Position numbers and translations under genes: made by a program. This document shows positions 21,372-27,387 of a DNA stretch of 27,871 nucleotides, in pieces (the stretch's first letter is position 1; each line of letters starts with the position of its first letter). The DNA comes from a virus, in the IMG/VR virus record IMGVR_UViG_3300046506_000200, positions 1-27,871 of that record; one strand, written 5' to 3'. The notes below the pieces were generated by a model. The model did not search any database. It was not told the DNA's origin and saw nothing but the letters and a program-made list of their open reading frames with translations.

Positions 21372-21400
21372 TTGACATATATCGTTAAGACATCTTTAAT
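21372..21400 (+). promoter_or_regulatory. PL-like early rightward promoter
   Basis: TTGACA (21372-21377), a 17-bp spacer and TTTAAT (21395-21400): perfect -35 and optimal spacing. The first gene of the rightward operon begins at 21436. TTAAG-type half-sites like those in the cI-cro operators occur around it (GCTTA 21348-21352 / TAAGC 21363-21367; TTAAG inside the spacer), so repression by CI/Cro is plausible. Confidence 0.75.
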
Positions 21401-21435
21401 ACCCTCACTCTCCACCACAGAGCGAGGCAACAACC

Positions 21436-21612
21436 ATGCACACCACAGCATCTCTGCACGTCCACCCGGCCGCTGCTAACCCGTTCCACGTCTTCGAAAT
21501 CCGCCGCCTGGCCCGCGAATCAGGCTGCGCTTTCGTCCCGTCCAAGCCGAAGGTTTCCCCAGCCACCCGCCCTGCCCCCGGCACGCCAAACGGCGGAGGG
21601 CATGCCGCATGA
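21436..21612 (+). CDS. Small leader-proximal ORF (58 aa)
   Basis: I recognise no family in this 58-residue product (MHTTASLHVHPAAANPFHVF...). GAGG (21423-21426) is 9 nt before the ATG. Residues 1-32 could include one helix (FEIRRLARESGC), and the C-terminus is Pro/Gly-rich. Its stop overlaps the next start (GCATGA at 21608-21612 region), so it is probably a real, translationally coupled first gene of the early rightward operon. Such small first genes in this position include host-takeover or CIII/Kil-like peptides, but nothing here identifies one. Confidence 0.6.
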   Translation: MHTTASLHVHPAAANPFHVFEIRRLARESGCAFVPSKPKVSPATRPAPGTPNGGGHAA

Positions 21613-22169
21613 GGACCTTCACCCTAAGCGATCAGTCGCTGCAGTTGCTCAACGCCCAGGTAAACCTGAGCGGCACCTTCAATCACACGCTGCGCTCTGC
21701 TGAACGGCCCGCGCTGCCCTTTCGGTTGATCGTTGATCGCGAAGCCCAAAGCACTGCTTTCATCGTCGAGATCGGCGAGCAGCGCCACTCAATAGTTCTG
21801 CGCAACGGCAAGACCACTCACCGCAAACTGGTGGATTTCATCACTGAAATTGCGAACGGATGCATCGAGCCGAGCCGGTCAGAGCCGAGTTGCGCCAAGC
21901 TAAATGAAGACCTGCGGGAGCAAGTGTTCGACGTCATCGGGCGCGGGGGCGCAGTGACGCTTGAGCTCGGCCTTGAGCTGCCTGTCAACGTCGCGGTACA
22001 CCGGAACCGGACTCGCTCAGCAGTGACCACCATTATGTCGATTGGCGTGAAACGTCCTCGCACCAAGTGTTTCACCGTTTGCGGAACCGACGCCGAGATC
22101 TACGCGCAAGTGTCCGAATCCCTCAACCACCTGATTACCGTTGCGACGCCTGCAGCGGAAGCCGCGTGA
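21609..22169 (+). CDS. Hypothetical early phage protein
   Basis: Unrecognised 186-residue product. It has an N-terminal part rich in beta-type sequence (FRLIVDREAQSTAFIVEIGEQ...), a central acidic helix (KLNEDLREQVFDVIGRGG, about 97-115), and a C-terminal part with VKRPRTKCFTVCGTDAEIYAQV. No membrane segment or known motif is visible. It is coupled to the preceding ORF by a 4-bp overlap and is followed 10 bp later by a KilAC-like gene. Confidence 0.75.
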   Translation: MRTFTLSDQSLQLLNAQVNLSGTFNHTLRSAERPALPFRLIVDREAQSTAFIVEIGEQRHSIVLRNGKTTHRKLVDFITEIANGCIEPSRSEPSCAKLNEDLREQVFDVIGRGGAVTLELGLELPVNVAVHRNRTRSAVTTIMSIGVKRPRTKCFTVCGTDAEIYAQVSESLNHLITVATPAAEAA

Positions 22170-22179
22170 GGGAGACGAC

Positions 22180-22464
22180 ATGGAACGTAGCCTGGAAAAA
22201 ACCGCGAAATACTTCGGCCTCACCCGGCCCAAGCTGATCAAGCTGATGCGGGATAAAGACCTGTTCAACGCTCTCAACCTGCCCACGTATCCCCACCGTG
22301 ACCGCGCTTACCTGCGCGTGAAAGCCGGTAGCTGGTATCACCACGAACTGGGTATGCAGTACAGCCAGTCAACCCGGATCAGACAGGCCGGCATTCCCTG
22401 GCTTGCTGATCAACTCGACCTTGCCCTGCCCGCTCTCCCGGCTGACCGCCGTGACGTGGCCTAG
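22180..22464 (+). CDS. KilAC/antirepressor-type DNA-binding protein
   Basis: Product of 94 residues: MERSLEKTAKYFGLTRPKLIK..., then RDKDLFNALNLP, a YLRVKAGSWYHHE block, STRIRQAGIPWLADQL at the end. The order (helix-turn-helix, small insert, aromatic strand, then a 'G-x-x-W-L' helix) resembles the KilAC domain of phage antirepressors. In larger Ant proteins this domain follows an N-terminal Bro or KilA-N domain, which is missing here. GGAG lies shortly before the ATG at 22180. Given the non-cleavable look of CI, a role in relieving repression is attractive but unproven. Confidence 0.6.
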   Translation: MERSLEKTAKYFGLTRPKLIKLMRDKDLFNALNLPTYPHRDRAYLRVKAGSWYHHELGMQYSQSTRIRQAGIPWLADQLDLALPALPADRRDVA

Positions 22465-22624
22465 GGAATACGCTCGCCAGATCATCGCAATGCGGACCAA
22501 AGAGGAGCGCAACGCCGCGCTCCTTGAGGTCCCTGAGCACCTGCGCGAGTTGACGAGAACACACTGCCTGATTGCTTGGGGTCACCCCAAAAGGAAGAGG
22601 AACCATGGAACACAGACTGATTGA
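22451..22624 (+). CDS. Small phage protein with PEHLR motif
   Basis: Product of 57 residues from a GTG at 22451 (MTWPREYARQIIAMRTKEERNAA...), overlapping the end of the previous gene by 14 bp. It has a mostly helical, basic sequence with TKEERNAALLEVPEHLREL, a short pattern seen in small phage proteins in early operons of Pseudomonas phages, and a lysine/arginine-rich tail. It overlaps the next gene by 20 bp. Function unknown. Confidence 0.6.
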   Translation: MTWPREYARQIIAMRTKEERNAALLEVPEHLRELTRTHCLIAWGHPKRKRNHGTQTD

Positions 22625-22991
22625 CCAGGCCATGGAGAAATTGATGCTCACTCCCGCCAATGAGCGCACGCCTGAGCAGATCCAGGGCGTTGCCCGGTTC
22701 ATCTGCAACGCAGCCGGCACGCCCATCGATTCCCCTGCATCAAGGCTGTTGGATCTGACGGAGTTGCATGCTGCGGCGTTAACCCTGGGCGCGGGACTGG
22801 ACTCCCCAACCGTTAACACCTACCTCAAGCTGAGCAAGGCAGAGCAGCCGCAACTTTCGACGTTCATTCACTATCCAGCGTTAGGGGATTGCGCGGGGTT
22901 GGTCCTCTCAGGGCGGGGAGACTCTGCTGCCTCTGTGATGAGCAACCTGCGCCAAAAAGCCTTGGAGCACTGCGCGCTGGTGGATGAATGA
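22605..22991 (+). CDS. Hypothetical early phage protein
   Basis: Unrecognised 128-residue product starting MEHRLIDQAMEKLMLTP; GGAAGAGG directly upstream supports the ATG at 22605 rather than the longer frame. It appears all-helical (TPEQIQGVARFICNAAG, LLDLTELHAAALTLGAG, SAASVMSNLRQKALEHCAL), with no known motif. It overlaps the preceding gene by 20 bp and the PrtN-like gene by 4 bp. Confidence 0.7.
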   Translation: MEHRLIDQAMEKLMLTPANERTPEQIQGVARFICNAAGTPIDSPASRLLDLTELHAAALTLGAGLDSPTVNTYLKLSKAEQPQLSTFIHYPALGDCAGLVLSGRGDSAASVMSNLRQKALEHCALVDE

Positions 22992-23317
22992 CTTCCCGCG
23001 TCGACCAACAGCCACTCCGGTTGCTCCCAGCCCCGGATACGGCCACCGTCGAACTGCTTTACCGCACCTTCGGCGATGTCCTCATCCCCCTTGAAAAGCT
23101 GCGCAGCCAGTACTTCCGGAACCTCAACGAGCGTTCGTTCGGCGCGGAGATTGAAAGCGGCCGCATCCAGCTCCCGGTCACCACCCTGGACAGCAGCCGC
23201 AAAGCGCCGAAGTTCGTACACATCCGCCACATCGCCGCACTGATCGACATCCGCGCTTACAAGGCGGACGAGGAAATGAACAGCGAAGCATCCAGCACCG
23301 CTGAATCCACGCAATAA
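22988..23317 (+). CDS. PrtN-family (pyocin activator) regulator
   Basis: Product of 109 residues. It has the family layout: TVELLYRTFGDVLIPLEKL (about 20-38), SQYFRNLNERSFGAEIESG (about 40-58), RIQLPVTTLDSSRKAPKFVHI and a final helix RHIAALIDIRAYK. In Pseudomonas, PrtN activates pyocin genes by binding upstream P-boxes when PrtR is inactivated. In prophages its target is not known; it may control phage late genes or interfere with host pyocin regulation. Its ATG overlaps the upstream stop. Confidence 0.82.
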   Translation: MTSRVDQQPLRLLPAPDTATVELLYRTFGDVLIPLEKLRSQYFRNLNERSFGAEIESGRIQLPVTTLDSSRKAPKFVHIRHIAALIDIRAYKADEEMNSEASSTAESTQ

Positions 23318-23360
23318 CCCATCCGGCCGCCACCACCGGCCCACATTGAGAGCACACCAC

Positions 23361-23777
23361 ATGACAACCATGCAGACGTACATCCTTTTCAGCCTGATCC
23401 TGATGGCCCTTTTGCTGTACTACCTCGGGTATCACTTCGGCAGCAAAGACGGTCGCAACAACGGGCTTGCCATAGGCCGAAAGCTTGGCCGCGAAGCGGC
23501 TCACATCAAGGTTCGAGAACTGGAGAACACGCTAGAGGATTCGTATCGCCAATACGGCCGGCTTGAGCATCAGTTTCGGCTGGCTGCTGCGAACGCCAAA
23601 CTCGGCGCCGAAGCACATCAGACCCTGATGGACATAGCGGACAAGCTGCAGTTGTCCTCAGAGACATTCAGCGCGCTGAACTCAAAGTCGCAGGCCGAGA
23701 AGACACTCAAGCTTCGAGAGGAAGCGCTGGCGCTCGCTGAAGTCATCCAGCCGGAAGCTCAGGAGCGTGCAGCATGA
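23361..23777 (+). CDS. Membrane-anchored coiled-coil protein
   Basis: Product of 138 residues with one N-terminal membrane segment (about residues 6-23, YILFSLILMALLLYYLGY), followed by a basic stretch (GSKDGRNNGLAIGRKLGREA) and a long helical, coiled-coil-like region from about residue 48 to the end. The ATG at 23361 is the likely start; an internal ATG at 23370 is possible. No family is recognised. Such proteins are common in early phage operons; cytoplasmic orientation of the coil is expected. Its stop overlaps the next start. Confidence 0.72.
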   Translation: MTTMQTYILFSLILMALLLYYLGYHFGSKDGRNNGLAIGRKLGREAAHIKVRELENTLEDSYRQYGRLEHQFRLAAANAKLGAEAHQTLMDIADKLQLSSETFSALNSKSQAEKTLKLREEALALAEVIQPEAQERAA

Positions 23778-24664
23778 CGCTGATCCAGACCTACCTCGGC
23801 AACACCCTTGAGCTTCTGGCCCCGGACGAAAATCAGATCGACCCGCGTGACATCGCCCATGCGCTGAGCCAGATCTGCCGCCACGGCGGTCACACGCGAA
23901 CGTTTTACAGCATTGCCCAACACAGCTGCATCGTCGCTGACCTGGCCCCAGAGGAACACAAACTCGCGGCCCTGCTTCGCCATGCGACCAAGGCGTATTT
24001 TGGCGAAGTGGTATGGCCGCTGAGCCATGTGATGCCTGGGTACGAAAGCATTCAGGACCAGATCTGGCTGAGCATCTGCAAGCGCTTCTGGCTGGATTCA
24101 GTCCTGCCGGATTGCGTTTGCCACATTGAAAAGATCGTCACCGCCACTGAGTACCGTGACCTGATGCCGTCCAGATCGGCAGCATTCGATCATCCGGAAG
24201 CGGTCGAGCCACTCAAGCGCACCATCCGGCCATGGGGCATCCAGGAAGCGCGGGACAACTATTTCCAGCGCCTGATGGACCAACTCGGCACCACGCACCG
24301 GAAGAAAGCGGGCGACCTCATCGCGCGGGAAGCACCACGCAAGCCAACCGCTTTGTTCCGCTACGCCATCGACGTCGCCGCACAGAAAATAGAGAGCCTC
24401 TGCTGCAACGCAGCAGGCATTACTGAAGCTGTCAGCGCCCCTGCAGAGGCGCGTATACCCCGTGGGAAGCTGCGCCGGGCAGCGACAAATGAGGTAACGC
24501 TAGACGCTCAGATTCGCCCGCCCGCGCAGCTTGCTCAGGGGTATGAGACCTCCCTGCCGGGGGCCAACGTGATTCAATCGCGCGCAATCTCCCCCAGCGG
24601 TGCTGGGTCAATTCATGTCGCGCACCGCTCGGTGACGCATCATGGCAAGAGGTCAATGGAATGA
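23774..24664 (+). CDS. HD-superfamily protein with degenerate HD motif
   Basis: Product of 296 residues. Residues 20-200 match phage HD-type phosphohydrolases: IDPRDIAHALSQICRHGGH, FYSIAQHSCIVADLAPEEHKLA (His50 aligning with the first metal ligand). But where family members have L-L-H-D-A-x-E-A-Y, this protein has LLRHATKAY (67-75): His to Arg69, Asp to His70 and Glu to Lys73. Catalysis as a nucleotide phosphohydrolase therefore looks lost. About 100 extra C-terminal residues (from 195) have no clear fold. AGGAG precedes the ATG. It could be a decayed enzyme or a nucleotide-binding decoy. Confidence 0.78.
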   Translation: MTLIQTYLGNTLELLAPDENQIDPRDIAHALSQICRHGGHTRTFYSIAQHSCIVADLAPEEHKLAALLRHATKAYFGEVVWPLSHVMPGYESIQDQIWLSICKRFWLDSVLPDCVCHIEKIVTATEYRDLMPSRSAAFDHPEAVEPLKRTIRPWGIQEARDNYFQRLMDQLGTTHRKKAGDLIAREAPRKPTALFRYAIDVAAQKIESLCCNAAGITEAVSAPAEARIPRGKLRRAATNEVTLDAQIRPPAQLAQGYETSLPGANVIQSRAISPSGAGSIHVAHRSVTHHGKRSME

Positions 24665-24691
24665 CCTGGCTTTTTTCTAAAAGGATGTGTG

Positions 24692-25105
24692 ATGAATACC
24701 TGTCAAATCTGCAAAAAGCCATTCAAAGCGAAACGCAAAGAACAGCGTTTTTGCTCCATACCGTGCCGACAATCGAACAATGCGAAAGGACGCAAAGGCC
24801 AACGCACCGGACGACAGCAACGCACCTACAAACAGCGTCTGACCAGGGATGGCCACTTACGGAGCTATGCGGCCAAGCATCCTTACGCCAACGGACGCAA
24901 AGAAATACACATACATGTGATGGTGATGGAGGTGCATCTGGGCAGGGCGCTGAAAGCTCTGGAGTGCGTCCATCACAAGAACGGAGTAAAGACGGACAAT
25001 CGATTAGAGAACTTGGAGTTAATGCTCCTCGCGGACCACTCTCGGCTGCACAACAAAATTCTCGCGACCAAGAGGAAAAGGAATGCCCGCGGACAATTTG
25101 CGTGA
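24692..25105 (+). CDS. HNH endonuclease (HNH_3 homing-type) with N-terminal zinc finger
   Basis: Product of 137 residues. The N-terminus has a zinc finger, C4-x2-C7 and C21-x3-C25. A basic linker follows (about 26-70). The HNH core is [20 protein letters not shown]: His94-His95, Asn97, then D102-N103 and N107, with ADHSRLH behind it. AAGGA lies 7 nt before the ATG at 24692. It overlaps the methyltransferase start by 23 bp. It may act as a homing-type or restriction-like nuclease, possibly paired with the neighbouring methyltransferase; the pairing is inference. Confidence 0.85.
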   Translation: MNTCQICKKPFKAKRKEQRFCSIPCRQSNNAKGRKGQRTGRQQRTYKQRLTRDGHLRSYAAKHPYANGRKEIHIHVMVMEVHLGRALKALECVHHKNGVKTDNRLENLELMLLADHSRLHNKILATKRKRNARGQFA

Positions 25106-25979
25106 GCTTGCCCTGTTCGCGGGAACCGGTGGCGGGATTCTCGGAGGCCACCTCCTCGGCTGGAGGACCGTCTGCGCCGTTGAGCGTGATGCCTACGCCG
25201 CACAAGTTCTCGCGCAACGACAAAACGATAGAGCCCTCCCAGCTTTCCCGATTTGGTCTGACGTGCGCAGTTTTGACGGCCGACCATGGCGCGGCCTTGT
25301 TGACCTGGTATCGGGCGGGTTTCCCTGCCAGGACATCTCGTCTGCAGGCGCCGGTGCCGGCATCGACGGCAGCCGGTCCGGGCTCTGGCGGGAAATGGCA
25401 CGAATCATCGGTGAAGTACGACCCGATTGGGTGCTGCTGGAAAACTCACCGCTGCTTGTGGGACGAGGCCTTGCCGTGGTCATCGGTGACCTTACCCGCC
25501 TGGGGTATGACGCGCGCTGGCGTTGTCTTTCAGCGGCAGATTGCGGCGCCCCTCACAAACGAAACCGAATCTGGCTTGTGGCCTACGCCCACAGTCCACG
25601 GCAATCACAACCAGCCGGGCAGCAGCAAGAACGCCGGCTGGGGCCTGAGCAGTGCGGCGAAGCAATGGCCGGCACCACACGCGCGGCCAGCCAACCGTCG
25701 CCGTCGATCCTTCTCGATCGCTCACCCTTGGCCGACACCGGTCGCGAGCATGTCGAAAGGATCCTCACCCAATGCACTGACCCGCAGATCGGGAGCAAGC
25801 CGCGCCCGGGACCGACTGGACCATGCCGTCATGGCTTCGGACCATGGCCACCTGAACCCGACGTGGGTCGAGTGGCTGATGGGGTGGCCCACCGGCTGGA
25901 CCGACTTAAAGCCCTTGGCAATGGACAAGTTCCACGAGTGGCAGCTGCAGCATTCGATTTGCTGCACAGGGATGAATGA
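25083..25979 (+). CDS. DNA cytosine-5 methyltransferase
   Basis: Methylates the C5 of cytosine, probably to protect phage DNA from host restriction. The 298-residue product has motif [15 protein letters not shown] (9-22), an acidic turn AVERDAYA (32-39), motif [10 protein letters not shown] with catalytic Cys82, motif VI LLENSP with Glu120 (canonical ENV), motif [13 protein letters not shown] (156-164) and motif [13 protein letters not shown] near the end. The target-recognition region (about 165-265) is short and low in obvious structure. AGGA precedes the ATG. Most of its DNA is also open, and apparently coding, in another frame (25189-25995). Confidence 0.9.
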   Translation: MPADNLRELALFAGTGGGILGGHLLGWRTVCAVERDAYAAQVLAQRQNDRALPAFPIWSDVRSFDGRPWRGLVDLVSGGFPCQDISSAGAGAGIDGSRSGLWREMARIIGEVRPDWVLLENSPLLVGRGLAVVIGDLTRLGYDARWRCLSAADCGAPHKRNRIWLVAYAHSPRQSQPAGQQQERRLGPEQCGEAMAGTTRAASQPSPSILLDRSPLADTGREHVERILTQCTDPQIGSKPRPGPTGPCRHGFGPWPPEPDVGRVADGVAHRLDRLKALGNGQVPRVAAAAFDLLHRDE

Positions 25980-25995
25980 CAAGGAGGCCGCATGA
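25189..25995 (+). CDS. Second protein encoded in another frame inside the methyltransferase gene
   Basis: The plus frame +1 relative to the methyltransferase stays open over its whole length. From the ATG at 25189 it gives 268 residues with motifs I know from phage proteins: [61 protein letters not shown] and a C-terminal [18 protein letters not shown] ending before DKFHEW. These tryptophan/proline-rich blocks recur in proteins annotated beside phage cytosine methyltransferases. Its stop overlaps the excisionase start (CATGA at 25991-25995), as for a real operon gene. The start is unproven; GTG at 25186 is an alternative. Function unknown; it may be a methyltransferase partner. Confidence 0.55.
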   Translation: MPTPHKFSRNDKTIEPSQLSRFGLTCAVLTADHGAALLTWYRAGFPARTSRLQAPVPASTAAGPGSGGKWHESSVKYDPIGCCWKTHRCLWDEALPWSSVTLPAWGMTRAGVVFQRQIAAPLTNETESGLWPTPTVHGNHNQPGSSKNAGWGLSSAAKQWPAPHARPANRRRRSFSIAHPWPTPVASMSKGSSPNALTRRSGASRARDRLDHAVMASDHGHLNPTWVEWLMGWPTGWTDLKPLAMDKFHEWQLQHSICCTGMNDKEAA

Positions 25996-26333
25996 GCGCA
26001 GCAGAGAACACCGCCACCTATGAACTGGACAAGGTTTCGGAAGAGCAGATGGCGGAGATTTTGGGGACCACTGTCCATGGCCTCCGCGCCCGCCGAGCGC
26101 GAGGGCAGATCCCGCTCGGCGTGTGGAACAAGCAGGAAAGCAGAGTCATTTACAGCTTAAGGAGATACGACGAATGGCTGGAAAGTCAGTGGATATGCCC
26201 ACAGGAGTGGAAATCTTCCGCAACTCAATCCGCATCCGCTTCACCTGGAACGGCGTGCGCAAGTGCGAAACGCTCCCCTATCCCACGACACAAAAAGGGA
26301 TCCACGCTGCATCCAAACTTCGCGATCAGGTAG
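25992..26333 (+). CDS. xis: Excisionase-like DNA-binding protein
   Basis: Product of 113 residues. Residues 12-70 form a MerR/Xis-type winged helix: VSEEQMAEILGTTVHGLRAR, then RARGQIPLGVWNKQESRVIY and a SLRRYDEWLESQW helix. Such proteins bend attachment-site DNA and direct the integrase toward excision. The ATG overlaps the preceding stop. The last 53 residues (Ser/Ala/Pro-rich, basic) lie in DNA that also codes for the N-terminus of the integrase in a different frame; they may be unstructured. Confidence 0.8.
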   Translation: MSAAENTATYELDKVSEEQMAEILGTTVHGLRARRARGQIPLGVWNKQESRVIYSLRRYDEWLESQWICPQEWKSSATQSASASPGTACASAKRSPIPRHKKGSTLHPNFAIR

Positions 26334-27367
26334 TCAGCCTTCAGAAACACGGCCTGCTTGATGATGACAAATACGCCGAGCTGTTCCCGGGTTCAAAAAC
26401 CGTCGCTGGCAGCACTCCCCATTTTGGGGAGTATGCCCAGCTATGGCTGGACAGCCGAGAAATCGCAGCCGGCACCCGCCTCAACTACAAGGGGACGCTG
26501 AACCTGTATTGGGTGCCCAAACTGGCGCTGGTAAGGATCGACCTGATCACCACGACTCTGCTGCGCCGCGTCATAACATCTATTGAGTGGTCTTCACCGG
26601 GCGTCAAACGCAACGCCCTGGTGAAGCTCTCCACCATTTTGCGCTCTGCAGTGGGCGACGGGCTGCTGGACAAGAATCCGGCGGCGGCACTGGAGTTACC
26701 AAAGCGAACCCGTAAAGAGATCGACCCGTTCACGCTGGAAGAAGCGAACCTGATCATCGACAAGCTCTACCAGCACGAACACTGGCCGAGCCTTATCTAC
26801 GCCTCTTTCTTTGAGTTCGCCTTTTTCACCGGCTTGAGGTTGTCAGAAATCGCGGCGCTCAAGTGGGATGCCGTCGATCTCAAGAAAAAAATCGTCCATG
26901 TGCGTCGAACGGTCGCACTGGGCAAGATCGAGGAGCGAACGAAGACCGGTGGGGATCGCTTCGTTCTGCTCAACGACCGCGCGCTGAATGCGCTTAAACG
27001 CGCCCAGCAGTATGCAGAGCGTCGGAAAAAAGGGATTGGCAAGGTGCAGACGACACCCTTTGTCTTCCCGCCGTCCAAGAACAGCGAGTACATAAAACAG
27101 ACGTCGGACCTGCACCACCAATGGGGTCCGACCCTGAAAACACTGGGAATGAGGTATCGACCGCCATACAACTGCCGTCATACCTATGCGACAATATGTT
27201 TAATGTCCGGTTTGAATCCCGCATTTATCTCCCAGCAGCTCGGCCATAGCGTGCAGATGCTGCTGTCGACGTATGCGCGTTGGATTAACTCAAGCTCAGA
27301 TTGGAGCGAGCTGGAAAAGCTCCAAATAGGTATCAAATCGGTATCAGCTAAAACCAGCGCTCCGTAA
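26174..27367 (+). CDS. int: Phage integrase, tyrosine recombinase
   Basis: Site-specific recombinase of 397 residues that inserts and excises the prophage. An arm-binding domain of the DUF3596 type is at the N-terminus (GVEIFRNSIRIRFTWNGVRK... about residues 10-65), a core-binding SAM-like domain at about 85-175, and the catalytic domain after that. Visible active-site features are Arg in FTGLRLSE, the CRHTYAT box (with Tyr-Asn-Cys before RH in place of the usual H-x-L), GHSV and the nucleophile Tyr in LLSTYARWI. AAGGAG (26159-26164) is 9 nt before the ATG at 26174, which fixes the start. It lies at the prophage edge, as expected. Confidence 0.95.
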   Translation: MAGKSVDMPTGVEIFRNSIRIRFTWNGVRKCETLPYPTTQKGIHAASKLRDQVVSLQKHGLLDDDKYAELFPGSKTVAGSTPHFGEYAQLWLDSREIAAGTRLNYKGTLNLYWVPKLALVRIDLITTTLLRRVITSIEWSSPGVKRNALVKLSTILRSAVGDGLLDKNPAAALELPKRTRKEIDPFTLEEANLIIDKLYQHEHWPSLIYASFFEFAFFTGLRLSEIAALKWDAVDLKKKIVHVRRTVALGKIEERTKTGGDRFVLLNDRALNALKRAQQYAERRKKGIGKVQTTPFVFPPSKNSEYIKQTSDLHHQWGPTLKTLGMRYRPPYNCRHTYATICLMSGLNPAFISQQLGHSVQMLLSTYARWINSSSDWSELEKLQIGIKSVSAKTSAP

Positions 27368-27387
27368 GTTATTGATAGGTAAGCACT
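27368..27387. other. Prophage/host junction zone; attachment site expected here
   Basis: Only 20 bp separate the integrase stop from the TTG start of the host ybiT gene. The crossover core must lie here or in the first codons of ybiT, because the downstream sequence is host coding DNA. The matching left copy is outside the window, so the core cannot be delimited. Confidence 0.45.

Noticed and set aside
24661-25188. Upstream extension of the second methyltransferase-region frame (444-residue ORF) as one large gene
   Set aside because: The part before 25189 reads across the HNH gene without recognisable motifs; the conserved-looking blocks start only after about 25250, so I call the shorter frame.
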